A stretch of 64,000 nt of DNA from an uncultured Eubacteriales bacterium (lineage in GTDB: Bacteria > Bacillota > Clostridia > Oscillospirales > CAG-272), in NCBI GenBank assembly GCA_934371135.1, contig CAKRNO010000001.1, positions 62,001-126,000 on the forward strand, read 5' to 3'. This document shows positions 21,856 through 30,398 of this stretch, piece after piece. The notes under the pieces were generated by a model. It saw only the letters and a program-made list of their open reading frames with translations. It was not told the DNA's origin and searched no databases. A program made the position numbers and the translations under genes. Numbering within the stretch: the first letter of the stretch is position 1; every line of letters begins with the position of its first letter.

Positions 21856-24391
21856 AGTCAGCCATCTGGATAAATATTACGCCAAGGGCTCTCAACGGGA
21901 AGTCCATGCCGTGCGTGACACCACTCTGCAGCTCCCCGACACGGGGATGGTCGCGCTGTTCGGCGCTTCCGGCTGCGGTAAGACCACGCTGCTGAACATC
22001 ATCGGCGGTCTTGACCGCGCCGATCGCGGCACCGTTGTTCTTGACGGGGCGAAGGTACAGCCGAACGCAACGGAGACGCGTAATCGCGGCATCGGGTATA
22101 TCTTTCAGAACTATCATCTGATCAGCGATCAGACGGTATTTGAAAATGTGGCATTGTCACTCCGTCTTTGCGGGGTGACGGATACTGCGGAGATCGAAGC
22201 GCGCACGATGGCGGCGCTGGATGCAGTCGATATGGCAATGTATCGCCGTCGTCTGCCGGGGACCCTCTCGGGCGGTCAGCAGCAACGCGTCGCGATTGCC
22301 CGCGCCCTTGTCAAAAATCCGCGTCTTATTCTTGCAGACGAGCCGACAGGCAATCTGGATGAACAGAATACCGTCATGGTCATGGAGCTCCTCCGACAGG
22401 TGGCGAAGGATCACCTTGTACTCCTTGTGACGCACGAGCATGATCTGCTGCCGTATTATTGCGACAAGATCATTGAAATATCCGACGGTGCCGTTGTCTC
22501 TGTGCGCGACAATGAGGTAGGGGACGGCTATCGATCCAAGGGTAAATCCGATATTTATCTCGGGGATATGCCGTACAGTGCCGGCGGTGTCGGCACGACC
22601 TTCATTGAGATGTTCGGTGATAGTGATGCCATGCCGAAGTCTCTGCATATCATCTCGCACGGCGGCACATTCTACATCTCGGCGCCGGACAATGTCCGAC
22701 TGCGCGTGCTGGACGCTTCCTCCGAAGTGCGTGTGCATGAATGCTCCTACCATCCGGAGACGCAGAAAAACGCGCGGGAGTTGCCGCCGGTGCTTTTGGA
22801 AACGCCGAAGAATACGCATAAAAAATGCGGCAGGATGTTTGGATTTTTTGGGGCTATTGCCTCGGGCTTCCGGTCCCATTTCGGGCACGTCAGAAAGGGT
22901 AAGAAAACACTGATCGCCGGGCTGTTTGTATTTGCGCTTTCCTTCGTTATCATGATTTCCTATTTCGGCACGAGTGTCCGGACACTACAGGAAGCCAGGC
23001 TTCGCTACAATACCGATATGGTGTACGTGCCGATCGGTAGTCTATCGACAGACCGACTGCGCCGGATGCGGGAGGACGGACTTGTTGACAGCGTGACGTT
23101 CGGCTCTTTCCGGGATTATGGCGACGGCGACATCTATGTCTCGCTGGAGAACTATCGACCGACGCTGACATTGGATGCAGGCGCTTACGAGGTGAATATG
23201 CCGCGACCGGAAACGGGTGAAAATGCGGAAATGCTTGGCTTCTCGGCATTGAACGGCAGAAAAAAGATCCCGACATCACCTGCCGGTAAATTTGAGGGGC
23301 TCTCGGACGGGGAAGTGGTGATCTCCACTGGACTCGCAGATAAGCTGATACAATCCTCCGGTATGAGTTTCCTTCGGGCATACAGCGATCTGTTGTATTA
23401 TAACCTGGCGCAGGGAAGCGGGTATTACTACGAATATGTCGATTTTGTCAGCCCCTCTGAAAAAATGACCATCGTCGGCATTGTGGAAGATAAAAATCCA
23501 TGTATCTATGTGAGCCCGGTAACGTTGACGGACATCTATGTGCGGGCAATTGACAAGAGCGTTTCGTGCGCACCGGGCAGCGTCTGGGAGACGCTGGGGA
23601 TCACTCCTCCCCCCGCCGGAACATTGTATGCGGCATACCGCAATGAAGCCAAACCGAAAACAACGTACAATGTATCGGGAAAGAACTACAGGGTAGATGA
23701 AGCAACTATCGCCGCTCTGCGGGAAAGAGAAGACACACTCTCTGGCGAGCAGCGGAAGGCACTGGACAGCCTGAACAACAGCTACTATATGTCGCGTGAG
23801 GACTATCTCTCGCTCATGGATGACGCTTCAGTTGCGTTTGCGTCTTCCGTCAATCCCGATTTCACGCATTTTGCGTTGCACGCGCCCGATGCGGGTGCGC
23901 TCCTCCGATATTTGCGGGACAATGGGATCGCCGACGGCATCTATACGCCGGATGATATGTATTCGTTTGCACGCGGGGAGTCGGTCGGCGGTCTGACCGC
24001 GACGGGTATCACGGCGACCGTGTTCCTGCTGCTCATGGTGTTGTGTCTGTTCTTGATCATGAGGAGTGGTCTGATGGCTTCCGTGCGCCAGATTGGTGTG
24101 CTGCGGGCAATCGGTGTCAGCCGGGTGAACCTCATATTCCGTTTCTTTACGGAATCACTTGTGGTCTTTGCGGTTACGGTGCTACCGGGATATCTGTTCG
24201 GCAGCATTTCACTCGCGTGGCTCTCCGACAAGGCGGCGGTGCTCGTCTCCTCGGTGCTGTATTATCCTGCGTGGATTGCAGCTTTGACGTTCGTGTTTCT
24301 GCTCGCCGTGACGGCGATTTGCGGTACACTTCCGGTACTTTCCCTGACGCGGAAAACCCCGGCGGCAATCATCGCAAAATACGACATATAA
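21848..24391 (+). CDS. ABC ATPase fused to FtsX/MacB-type permease (second of a pair)
   Basis: 847 residues. The ATPase has Walker A GASGCGKTT (39-47), LSGGQQQR (140-147), Walker B LILADE (160-165) and His196. Unlike its partner it carries an extra stretch of roughly 130 residues (about 215-345) between the ATPase and the first membrane segment. A membrane helix (LIAGLFVFALSFVIMISYFG), a large extracellular domain and three C-terminal helices complete the MacB plan. Its start lies inside the stop region of the first transporter gene, after GAGGAGG. The pair probably forms a heterodimer working with the lipoprotein encoded upstream; the cargo is unknown. Confidence 0.85.
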   Translation: MIEVSHLDKYYAKGSQREVHAVRDTTLQLPDTGMVALFGASGCGKTTLLNIIGGLDRADRGTVVLDGAKVQPNATETRNRGIGYIFQNYHLISDQTVFENVALSLRLCGVTDTAEIEARTMAALDAVDMAMYRRRLPGTLSGGQQQRVAIARALVKNPRLILADEPTGNLDEQNTVMVMELLRQVAKDHLVLLVTHEHDLLPYYCDKIIEISDGAVVSVRDNEVGDGYRSKGKSDIYLGDMPYSAGGVGTTFIEMFGDSDAMPKSLHIISHGGTFYISAPDNVRLRVLDASSEVRVHECSYHPETQKNARELPPVLLETPKNTHKKCGRMFGFFGAIASGFRSHFGHVRKGKKTLIAGLFVFALSFVIMISYFGTSVRTLQEARLRYNTDMVYVPIGSLSTDRLRRMREDGLVDSVTFGSFRDYGDGDIYVSLENYRPTLTLDAGAYEVNMPRPETGENAEMLGFSALNGRKKIPTSPAGKFEGLSDGEVVISTGLADKLIQSSGMSFLRAYSDLLYYNLAQGSGYYYEYVDFVSPSEKMTIVGIVEDKNPCIYVSPVTLTDIYVRAIDKSVSCAPGSVWETLGITPPPAGTLYAAYRNEAKPKTTYNVSGKNYRVDEATIAALREREDTLSGEQRKALDSLNNSYYMSREDYLSLMDDASVAFASSVNPDFTHFALHAPDAGALLRYLRDNGIADGIYTPDDMYSFARGESVGGLTATGITATVFLLLMVLCLFLIMRSGLMASVRQIGVLRAIGVSRVNLIFRFFTESLVVFAVTVLPGYLFGSISLAWLSDKAAVLVSSVLYYPAWIAALTFVFLLAVTAICGTLPVLSLTRKTPAAIIAKYDI

Positions 24392-24413
24392 TCTATCCAA
24401 CAATACAAAAGAA

Positions 24414-24440
24414 CTGCCGCATCCATCCCGGATGCGGCAG
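24414..24440. terminator. shared hairpin between the ABC unit and the small Cys-rich gene
   Basis: 11-bp stem CTGCCGCATCC / GGATGCGGCAG with loop ATCCC. The T-rich flank TTCTTTTG is on the minus-strand side, so it best serves the small gene at 24472-24696. Confidence 0.75.
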
Positions 24441-24471
24441 ATTATGTTCATGTGATCGACAGCAAAAGCTA

Positions 24472-24696
24472 TCAGAAACCCTCCTCAAGGAGCGCCTCCG
24501 TCAGGTGGCAGGAGGAGCGGAGGCGGAGCGGGCGGCGCTTGGTCAGATCGTATATGTAATCAGAGCAGGAGGTACGTCCAAGAATGTCTTTGTGATACTT
24601 TTCACAGAACACCCGGTCGCCGTCGGAGATGCGGGCGTGTTCACAAAAAGAGCAGGACGCGAGCGGGTCTCGGTCGGTGCGGTTCTCTTTTTTCAC
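24472..24696 (-). CDS. small conserved Cys-motif protein (putative zinc-binding)
   Basis: The 74-residue product has CSFCEHA (C15, C18), FCEKYH (C31) and SCSDYIYDLTKRRP (C44), a C-x2-C-x12-C-x12-C layout. It resembles a family of small Clostridia proteins with C-x2-C...C...C and a YDPxKRxP-like end. Zinc binding is inference. The start codon is GTG at 24696, supported by AGGAGGG seven bases upstream. A promoter ends at the ylbJ stop and a terminator follows, so this is a genuine independent gene. Confidence 0.75.
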   Translation of the reverse strand: MKKENRTDRDPLASCSFCEHARISDGDRVFCEKYHKDILGRTSCSDYIYDLTKRRPLRLRSSCHLTEALLEEGF

Positions 24697-24720
24697 GTTT
24701 CTGCCCTCCTTTTTTTCTTC

Positions 24721-24749
24721 ATTGTAGCACGCTCACCAATGTTCGTCAA
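24721..24749 (-). promoter_or_regulatory. promoter of the small Cys-motif gene
   Basis: Minus strand: -35 TTGACG (24744-24749, overlapping the ylbJ stop codon), 17-base spacer, -10 TACAAT (24721-24726). Confidence 0.7.
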
Positions 24750-25636
24750 GGGGCAAAACGCAGAAATAATACGGTCAGCGCGGCGCCGAGAATACCGGTC
24801 GCCGCCTTGATGATGACAGACGGAAAAATACGGACGCCACTCTCGGCGGCAAAAGAGGCGGTTTGCAGGTGGACGGATAGCCCGGCAAAAATGACGGCGA
24901 ATGCGGTCAGCGGCAGACCGCCCGGAACATCCGCGAGTGTCCGGCACGCCGTTCCAACCTCAAAAACTGCGGCGACGTACAGAAAGAGACGGTCAGAAAG
25001 CATTGTGCGGAGCACGGACGTCAGCCCGGAAAAGAAAGCAATGTACCCTGTGACGGTGAGGGAGGCGCTGACGGAATTACGCATAATCTCGGTAAAACGG
25101 GGGACGGGCATCGGAGAGAGTACGGAGGGAGAGATCGTTATCCGGTGTCGCCTGCCGATGGAAAGCAATGCTCCGGTGAGGAGAGCGACGAGCATTTGCA
25201 GGCAGAAAAGAAAAATACCGTCACGCACACTGCCGCGCATGGTACCGATCCCGGCAATGAGAAAGGCAACCCCGGTGTTGTTACAAAAAGAAAGCATGAT
25301 TTCCGCGTCTTTTTCCGACCAACGTCCCAGACGGGCACCGTCGCAGGCGGTTTTTGCGCCGAGCGGAAACCCACATAGCAAACCGACTAAAAAGGGAATG
25401 GTCGAGGCGGGGAGACGGCATCGTTGCCCTGGCACCGGTGCTGTGAGAACGACCAAGTAGGAGGACAGAACGGAAAAGGGAAACAGCGCCGGGAGGATGG
25501 TATGCCCGGCAAGATACAAACCTGCGCGGATCCCCTCGGTGAGCGCGCGATTTTTCCACAAAAGCAAGAGAAGCAAGGCGAGGATGGGAGGGAGCGCCAT
25601 GTAATTGCGCCATGGTTTTTTGTCGGTCTCGGTCAT
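24746..25636 (-). CDS. ylbJ: sporulation integral membrane protein YlbJ
   Basis: The 296-residue polytopic membrane protein has about eight hydrophobic segments and the YlbJ hallmark block LPALFPFSVLSSYLV...PFLVGLLCGFPLGAKTACDGARLGRWSEKDAEIMLSFCNNTG. In B. subtilis ylbJ is sigma-E dependent and needed for heat-resistant spores. It belongs to a nucleoside-recognition/gate transporter-like family. The start at 25636 has SD AAAGGAG; the upstream ATG at 25657 has none. It is divergent from yqfC across only 61 bases. A GTATATT lies in the right place for a sigma-E -35 on this strand, but the -10 match is poor. Confidence 0.88.
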   Translation of the reverse strand: MTETDKKPWRNYMALPPILALLLLLLWKNRALTEGIRAGLYLAGHTILPALFPFSVLSSYLVVLTAPVPGQRCRLPASTIPFLVGLLCGFPLGAKTACDGARLGRWSEKDAEIMLSFCNNTGVAFLIAGIGTMRGSVRDGIFLFCLQMLVALLTGALLSIGRRHRITISPSVLSPMPVPRFTEIMRNSVSASLTVTGYIAFFSGLTSVLRTMLSDRLFLYVAAVFEVGTACRTLADVPGGLPLTAFAVIFAGLSVHLQTASFAAESGVRIFPSVIIKAATGILGAALTVLFLRFAP

Positions 25637-25662
25637 AGAGGCGTTGGCTCCTTTCATAGAAT
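25633..25662 (+). promoter_or_regulatory. sigma-E-like promoter of yqfC
   Basis: TCATAGA (25633-25639), 15-base spacer, CATAGAAT (25655-25662). This matches the sigma-E pattern (kmATATT, 14-15 bases, CATACAnT) at 7 of 8 -10 positions, and yqfC is sigma-E dependent in B. subtilis. No sigma-A promoter is apparent here. Confidence 0.45.
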
Positions 25663-25697
25663 GAGACAGTTCAATATACCGGGGGGAGGCAAGTATA

Positions 25698-25994
25698 ATG
25701 CCCAAAAAAACAAAAAAAACCAAGGCAGAGCGACCGCCAGCCGCATTGCTGTCTCCCGGCTCCTTTCGTATCGAGGTGCGCCACGCCACGGGGGGCAGGC
25801 GCCGGGTGCTTATCTGTGCCTGTGATGAAATATGCGCTTACAGTCGTGAGGAGGTCAGCTTCCGCTATGGCAAGGAAACCGTGACGATACGCGGGGAGGG
25901 GCTATGGTGCCGGACGTATGCCTACCGGACCGCAGAGGTCATCGGGCGTGTGTGTGAAATCATATTCGGGGAGCGGGAGATGAAGAAGATATGA
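25698..25994 (+). CDS. yqfC: sporulation protein YqfC
   Basis: The 98-residue YabP/YqfC-family protein has a basic N terminus followed by the beta-rich pattern ICACDEICAYSREEVSFRYGKETVTIRGEGLWCRTY and VIGRVCEIIFG. In B. subtilis yqfC and yqfD are sigma-E-regulated genes needed for normal sporulation. SD GGGGGGAGG. Its stop overlaps the yqfD start as ATGA. It is the first gene of a long chain reaching mutS2. Confidence 0.88.
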   Translation: MPKKTKKTKAERPPAALLSPGSFRIEVRHATGGRRRVLICACDEICAYSREEVSFRYGKETVTIRGEGLWCRTYAYRTAEVIGRVCEIIFGEREMKKI

Positions 25995-27142
25995 GGGAGA
26001 AACTCGGCTACTATACCTATACCGTGCCATCCGGGCAGAGACTGACCGTTTTGAATACGGCGCTTGCACAGGGAATTGAGGTTTACGGGGAAAAAGAGGT
26101 CGGGGATGATTGTTCTTTCCGCATATCGTTGTTTGATGCAGCCGCCTGGCAGAAGGCGCTCGGGGAGCAGGGTGTTGTGTACACACGCGGAGAGTTGCGG
26201 GGAATATGCGGCGCTTTTCGAAAACTGACATTCCATCCGGGGCTGATCTGCGGGGTGATGCTCGCGATGTTTCTCTATCTGTGGCTGGGCGGGCTTGTTT
26301 GGGAGGTCCGGATCGTATGCGAAAATGACATTGACGAAGACACGGTTTTGACAGAACTCGCAGATGCGGGGCTGTTTGAGGGAGCCCGCGCGTCAAAGAT
26401 CGACCCGGACCGTGTGGTAACGGAGTTTTTGTCGCGGGATAGTGGTGTGGCTTTTGCCTCGGTGCACATGAATGGGGTCGTTGCAGAGGTGGAGCTGATC
26501 CGCAGGGATGCTCCACCCGATGAGAAGCCGACTGAAGCGCCGCGCAATCTGGTGGCATCACGCGATGCGGTTGTGACAGATATGACGGTATATGCAGGAA
26601 AACCGGTAGTAAAAATCGGGCAGACGGTCGCTCGGGGCGACTTGCTTGTCTCCGGGGTGCTGACCGACGTGGGCGGTACACGGTTGCTTCCCGCCACGGC
26701 AACTGTTATGGGGCAGGTCGTGGATCTCTTGCAGATAGATGTCCCGCTGACGGCACAGACGCAGCGGGTCATCTCCTCCCGCCCCGCGTTCTGTACTTTG
26801 ACGGTATTCGGGCATAGCTTTACCATGGGAAAAAGCGAGGGGGAGGACTGCGTGCGGGAGCGGCGGCTTTACCTCTTTGACCGGATCCGCTTACCGATCA
26901 CCTGTCAGGTAGGATACCATGTCGAAACTTCAGCGGTGACAGAAACTCGCGATGAGGCAGAGGCAATCCGTATCGCCGAGGCGGAACTGCGGCGCCGCCT
27001 CGCTATTCTGCTTACGGACGGCGCACTGGACAGCAGCGAGATATCAACGTGGCGTGAGGGAGATACACTGCACCTTTCGGCAAAGGTGACTTACGAAACC
27101 AATATTGCGAAATCGCTTGCATTTGACACGGAAAATAAGTAA
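25991..27142 (+). CDS. yqfD: sporulation protein YqfD
   Basis: The 383-residue protein has a cytosolic N-terminal region, a membrane anchor at about 80-97 (GVMLAMFLYLWLGGLVW) and a long extracytoplasmic part with an IRIVCENDIDEDTVLTELADAGL POTRA-like segment. It continues VASRDAVVTDMTVYAGKPVVKIGQTVARGDLLVSG, the standard YqfD layout. A stage IV-type mother-cell sporulation protein by family. Overlaps yqfC by 4 bases and precedes phoH by 36. Confidence 0.92.
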   Translation: MREKLGYYTYTVPSGQRLTVLNTALAQGIEVYGEKEVGDDCSFRISLFDAAAWQKALGEQGVVYTRGELRGICGAFRKLTFHPGLICGVMLAMFLYLWLGGLVWEVRIVCENDIDEDTVLTELADAGLFEGARASKIDPDRVVTEFLSRDSGVAFASVHMNGVVAEVELIRRDAPPDEKPTEAPRNLVASRDAVVTDMTVYAGKPVVKIGQTVARGDLLVSGVLTDVGGTRLLPATATVMGQVVDLLQIDVPLTAQTQRVISSRPAFCTLTVFGHSFTMGKSEGEDCVRERRLYLFDRIRLPITCQVGYHVETSAVTETRDEAEAIRIAEAELRRRLAILLTDGALDSSEISTWREGDTLHLSAKVTYETNIAKSLAFDTENK

Positions 27143-27178
27143 AATATAAGATATAAAGCAAAGAAGCGGGAGAGGACC

Positions 27179-28210
27179 ATGTCGGAAAAAATCGTAACGA
27201 CCGTTTCCGCCGCGCAGACCGCTGCACTGTTTGGCGCGGCGGATGCACACATCAGGCTGCTGGAGGAGCGCTTCGGCGTAACGGTGCGCAATGCCGGCGG
27301 TAGCGGCGCGGACACGGGCGATGCATTGATCATCACGGGGGAGGAGCCCGGGCTCGGTCGTGCCGTCGTCGCGCTGGAATATCTGAAGCGTATGACTGCA
27401 TCCGGAGATACACTGGACGAGCAGAGTGTGGAATACGTCCTCGGGATGGTGTCGGACGGGCACTCGGACGAACTGGAATCGCTTGACCGTGACGTCGTAT
27501 GTATCACCAGCCGCGGAAAACCGATACGCCCCAAAACCGTAGGGCAGCGCCGCTATGTGGAAACCGTGCGCAAAAATACGGTGGTGCTCGGTGTCGGTCC
27601 TGCAGGCACCGGTAAAACATTCCTTGCCGTCGCGATGGCGGTGGAGGCACTGCGGGACAAGCAGGTCTCGCGCATCATCCTGACACGCCCTGCGGTCGAG
27701 GCGGGCGAGAAACTCGGCTTTTTGCCCGGGGATCTCCAGAATAAGATCGACCCCTATCTGCGCCCGCTGTATGACGCGCTGTTCGAAATGATGGGGAGTG
27801 AGAACTTCGCCAGGCACATGGAACGCGGCACCATTGAGATCGCGCCGCTTGCCTATATGCGCGGCCGGACGCTGGATGATTCGTTCATTATCCTGGACGA
27901 GGCGCAGAACACAACAGGGGAGCAGATGAAGATGTTTCTGACGCGCCTCGGCTATCGCTCCAAGGTCGTCGTAACGGGCGACCCCTCCCAGACGGACCTG
28001 CCGTATGGCAAAAAGAGCGGGCTTGCGGTCGCGGCGCGTATTCTGCGCGGCATCGACGGGATCGCGGTCCATGAATTTACGGAGCGGGATGTCGTGCGTC
28101 ATCACCTGGTGCAGAAGATCATTAAGGCGTACGAGCAATATGAACGTGAAACGCCGAAAGCACAGACCGGGCATCGTTTCACGCACCGCCCGTCGGAGGG
28201 GAAGAAATGA
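27179..28210 (+). CDS. phoH: PhoH-family ATPase
   Basis: The 343-residue PhoH-like NTPase begins with a KH-like RNA-binding region (about 20-100). The ATPase follows, with Walker A GPAGTGKTF at 140-148, RIILTRPAVEAGEKLGFLPGDL, Walker B FIILDEAQN and VVTGDPSQTDLP. Its role is not firmly known. The conserved linkage with ybeY and era suggests RNA or ribosome quality control. SD GGGAGAGG lies just upstream. It overlaps ybeY by 4 bases. Confidence 0.95.
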   Translation: MSEKIVTTVSAAQTAALFGAADAHIRLLEERFGVTVRNAGGSGADTGDALIITGEEPGLGRAVVALEYLKRMTASGDTLDEQSVEYVLGMVSDGHSDELESLDRDVVCITSRGKPIRPKTVGQRRYVETVRKNTVVLGVGPAGTGKTFLAVAMAVEALRDKQVSRIILTRPAVEAGEKLGFLPGDLQNKIDPYLRPLYDALFEMMGSENFARHMERGTIEIAPLAYMRGRTLDDSFIILDEAQNTTGEQMKMFLTRLGYRSKVVVTGDPSQTDLPYGKKSGLAVAARILRGIDGIAVHEFTERDVVRHHLVQKIIKAYEQYERETPKAQTGHRFTHRPSEGKK

Positions 28211-28722
28211 AGCATTATCTTGCGAGACAGCATCGCGTTTCCATTGATTTCGGTGCCTGCGGAGTAACTCCGAAGATCACCTATGCGCTCAAGCTTGCGT
28301 GCAGACGCGCAATTGAGACAACGCTCGACCACGAGCATTTTAACAAAGATGCGGAGGTTTCCGTTACCTTCTGCGATAACGAGCAGATCCGTGAACTGAA
28401 CCGTGACTATCGGGATAAGGACCGGGCGACGGATGTCCTGTCGTTCCCGCAGTACGAACCGTTTGAGGCGGCGCAGGAGACGGACGAACCGGTCATGCTG
28501 GGGGATATCGTCATTTCTCTGGAACGTGCGGCGGAACAGGCGAGAGAGGTCGGACACCCTTTTCTTGATGAGGCGGCGTTTCTGTGCATCCACTCGACGC
28601 TGCATCTGCTGGGATATGACCACGAGCGTTCCACGGCGGACGAGGAGGATATGTGCCGCCGTCAGCGGGAGATCGTCGCTGCCATACAACAAAAATACAA
28701 AGCAAAGGAATGCAATGCATGA
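28207..28722 (+). CDS. ybeY: endoribonuclease / rRNA maturation factor YbeY
   Basis: The 171-residue zinc-dependent YbeY has the metal motif H129-x3-H133-x5-H139 in HSTLHLLGYDH and the conserved NRDYRDKDRATDVLSFP block with Arg73. It takes part in 16S rRNA 3' maturation and ribosome quality control. Both ends overlap neighbours as ATGA. Confidence 0.96.
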   Translation: MKHYLARQHRVSIDFGACGVTPKITYALKLACRRAIETTLDHEHFNKDAEVSVTFCDNEQIRELNRDYRDKDRATDVLSFPQYEPFEAAQETDEPVMLGDIVISLERAAEQAREVGHPFLDEAAFLCIHSTLHLLGYDHERSTADEEDMCRRQREIVAAIQQKYKAKECNA

Positions 28723-29606
28723 AAAGAACGGCATTTATCGCCATCGTCGGACGACCGAATGTAGGGAAGTCCACACTGCTGAACCATATTCTCGGGGAGA
28801 AGGTCGCCATTGTCTCCAAACGGCCGCAGACGACGCGAAACCGCATTACAGGCGTGCACACGGTCGGGGATGACCAGTATGTGTTCCTGGACACGCCAGG
28901 CGTCCATCATCCACGCACCAAACTGGGCGATTACATGGTGAAAGCGGCGACGGGAACACTCGGCGGTGCCGATGCTGCCATCCTGGTCGTGGAGCCGAGA
29001 GAGGCTGTCGGCGATATCGAGGCGGAGATCCTGAATAACATACGCGCGGCAAAACTGCCCGCCGTCCTTGTCGTTAACAAAACGGATGCGGTAACCGCCG
29101 CCAACGTAGCCAAAACGATTGCCGCCTACGCCGAGGCGTTCCCGTTTGATGCGGTTGTGCCTACCGCCGCCAAGAGCGGCAAGGGGGTCGACACGGTTGT
29201 TGCCGAATGTGAGCGGTATCTTACAGAGAGTGAATGGTTTTTCCCGGACGATATCGTGACCGACCAGACGGAGCGACAGATCGCGGCGGAAATCATCCGT
29301 GAAAAACTCCTGCGTGTCCTTTCCGATGAAGTGCCGCACGGGACCGCCGTATCCATTGAGGAATTCCGTGATGCAGGGAGGATGGTGCGCATCCGCGCCG
29401 AGATCTACTGTGAGCGCGCTTCGCACAAGGGCATTATCATCGGGAAAAACGGTGTCACGCTGAAGCGCATCGGTACGATGGCGCGTGAAGACCTCGAAAA
29501 ATTCTATGGCACCAAGGTCTTCCTCGACCTGTGGGTCAAGGTGAAAGAGAATTGGCGTGACAGCCAGTTCAATCTGAACGATCTCGGGTACCGGGAGGAG
29601 ACATGA
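28719..29606 (+). CDS. era: GTPase Era
   Basis: Era binds the 3' end of 16S rRNA during 30S assembly. The 295-residue protein has G1 GRPNVGKST (11-19), TTRNR (G2), DTPG (G3), NKTD (G4), and the C-terminal KH domain with SHKGIIIGKNGVTLKRIG. The start at 28719 overlaps the ybeY stop (ATGA) and has AAAGGA at 9 bases; upstream in-frame ATGs are too close to that SD. It overlaps recO by 4 bases. Confidence 0.97.
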   Translation: MKRTAFIAIVGRPNVGKSTLLNHILGEKVAIVSKRPQTTRNRITGVHTVGDDQYVFLDTPGVHHPRTKLGDYMVKAATGTLGGADAAILVVEPREAVGDIEAEILNNIRAAKLPAVLVVNKTDAVTAANVAKTIAAYAEAFPFDAVVPTAAKSGKGVDTVVAECERYLTESEWFFPDDIVTDQTERQIAAEIIREKLLRVLSDEVPHGTAVSIEEFRDAGRMVRIRAEIYCERASHKGIIIGKNGVTLKRIGTMAREDLEKFYGTKVFLDLWVKVKENWRDSQFNLNDLGYREET

Positions 29607-30391
29607 GGGCGCCGGAGAATGCCCAAGAGGTACACGGCATCGTGGTCAATACCATCGACATCGGTGAGCGGGACAGACTTTTCCAGTTGCTCACTGCCGA
29701 GCGCGGGCTCCTGACCGTATATGCGAACGGGGCGCGTCAGCTCAAGAACCGCTATCTGACGACCACACAGATGTTCTGCTACGGCAGATTCTTTCTGACC
29801 CAGAAGAATGACCGATATACCGTGCAGGACGTAACACTTGAAGAATCGTTTTACGACTTGCGTTGCAAGGTGGATCGTGCAGCGCTGGGCGCCTATATCT
29901 GCGAGGTCGCGACCTATACGGGGACGGAAATGCCGGACACGGAGCTCTTGCGCCTGATCCTGAATACACTTTACGCAGTCTCCCGCGGGCTTTTCGACCT
30001 GACGCTGGTCAAGGGGGCTTTTGAATTCCGTATGGCGACCGAGCTCGGCTTCATGCCGGATATGTCTGCCTGCACCATCTGCGGCGTGGCTGACGGAGAA
30101 TTCATCTTTGACCTGTCGGCAGGGAACCTCATTTGCCGCGACTGCCGGGATACACTCACCGCGCGCGCCCTCTACGAGGAGGGCACGGCAGAGCACCGCA
30201 TCGAGGTGCTGACACCGGGGGTTCGTTCTGCGGTCGAATACGTACTCTCCGCCCCACCGGAGCGACTGTTCTCTTTCCGCTTGGAGGAGGAGGATCTGCG
30301 CATTTTTGCGCACGCCGCCGAGGACTATCTTACCTGGCACACCGACCATAAATTTTCCACGTTGGAGTTTTATCACCAAGTGGCGCTTTGA
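29603..30391 (+). CDS. recO: DNA repair protein RecO
   Basis: RecO loads RecA with RecF/RecR at single-stranded gaps. The 262-residue protein has the N-terminal OB fold (GIVVNTIDIGERDRLFQLLTAERGLLTVYANGARQ). The zinc-finger cysteines of the Gram-positive type are C157, C160, C178 and C181. The era-recO order is conserved in Firmicutes. It is followed 7 bases later by mutS2. Confidence 0.95.
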   Translation: MRAPENAQEVHGIVVNTIDIGERDRLFQLLTAERGLLTVYANGARQLKNRYLTTTQMFCYGRFFLTQKNDRYTVQDVTLEESFYDLRCKVDRAALGAYICEVATYTGTEMPDTELLRLILNTLYAVSRGLFDLTLVKGAFEFRMATELGFMPDMSACTICGVADGEFIFDLSAGNLICRDCRDTLTARALYEEGTAEHRIEVLTPGVRSAVEYVLSAPPERLFSFRLEEEDLRIFAHAAEDYLTWHTDHKFSTLEFYHQVAL

Positions 30392-30398
30392 GAAAAAC

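Noticed and set aside
16554..24391. Mobile genomic island
   Set aside because: No integrase, transposase, tRNA boundary or flanking direct repeats were found. Only one gene shows a clear drop in GC, so transfer is possible for that gene but an island is not supported.
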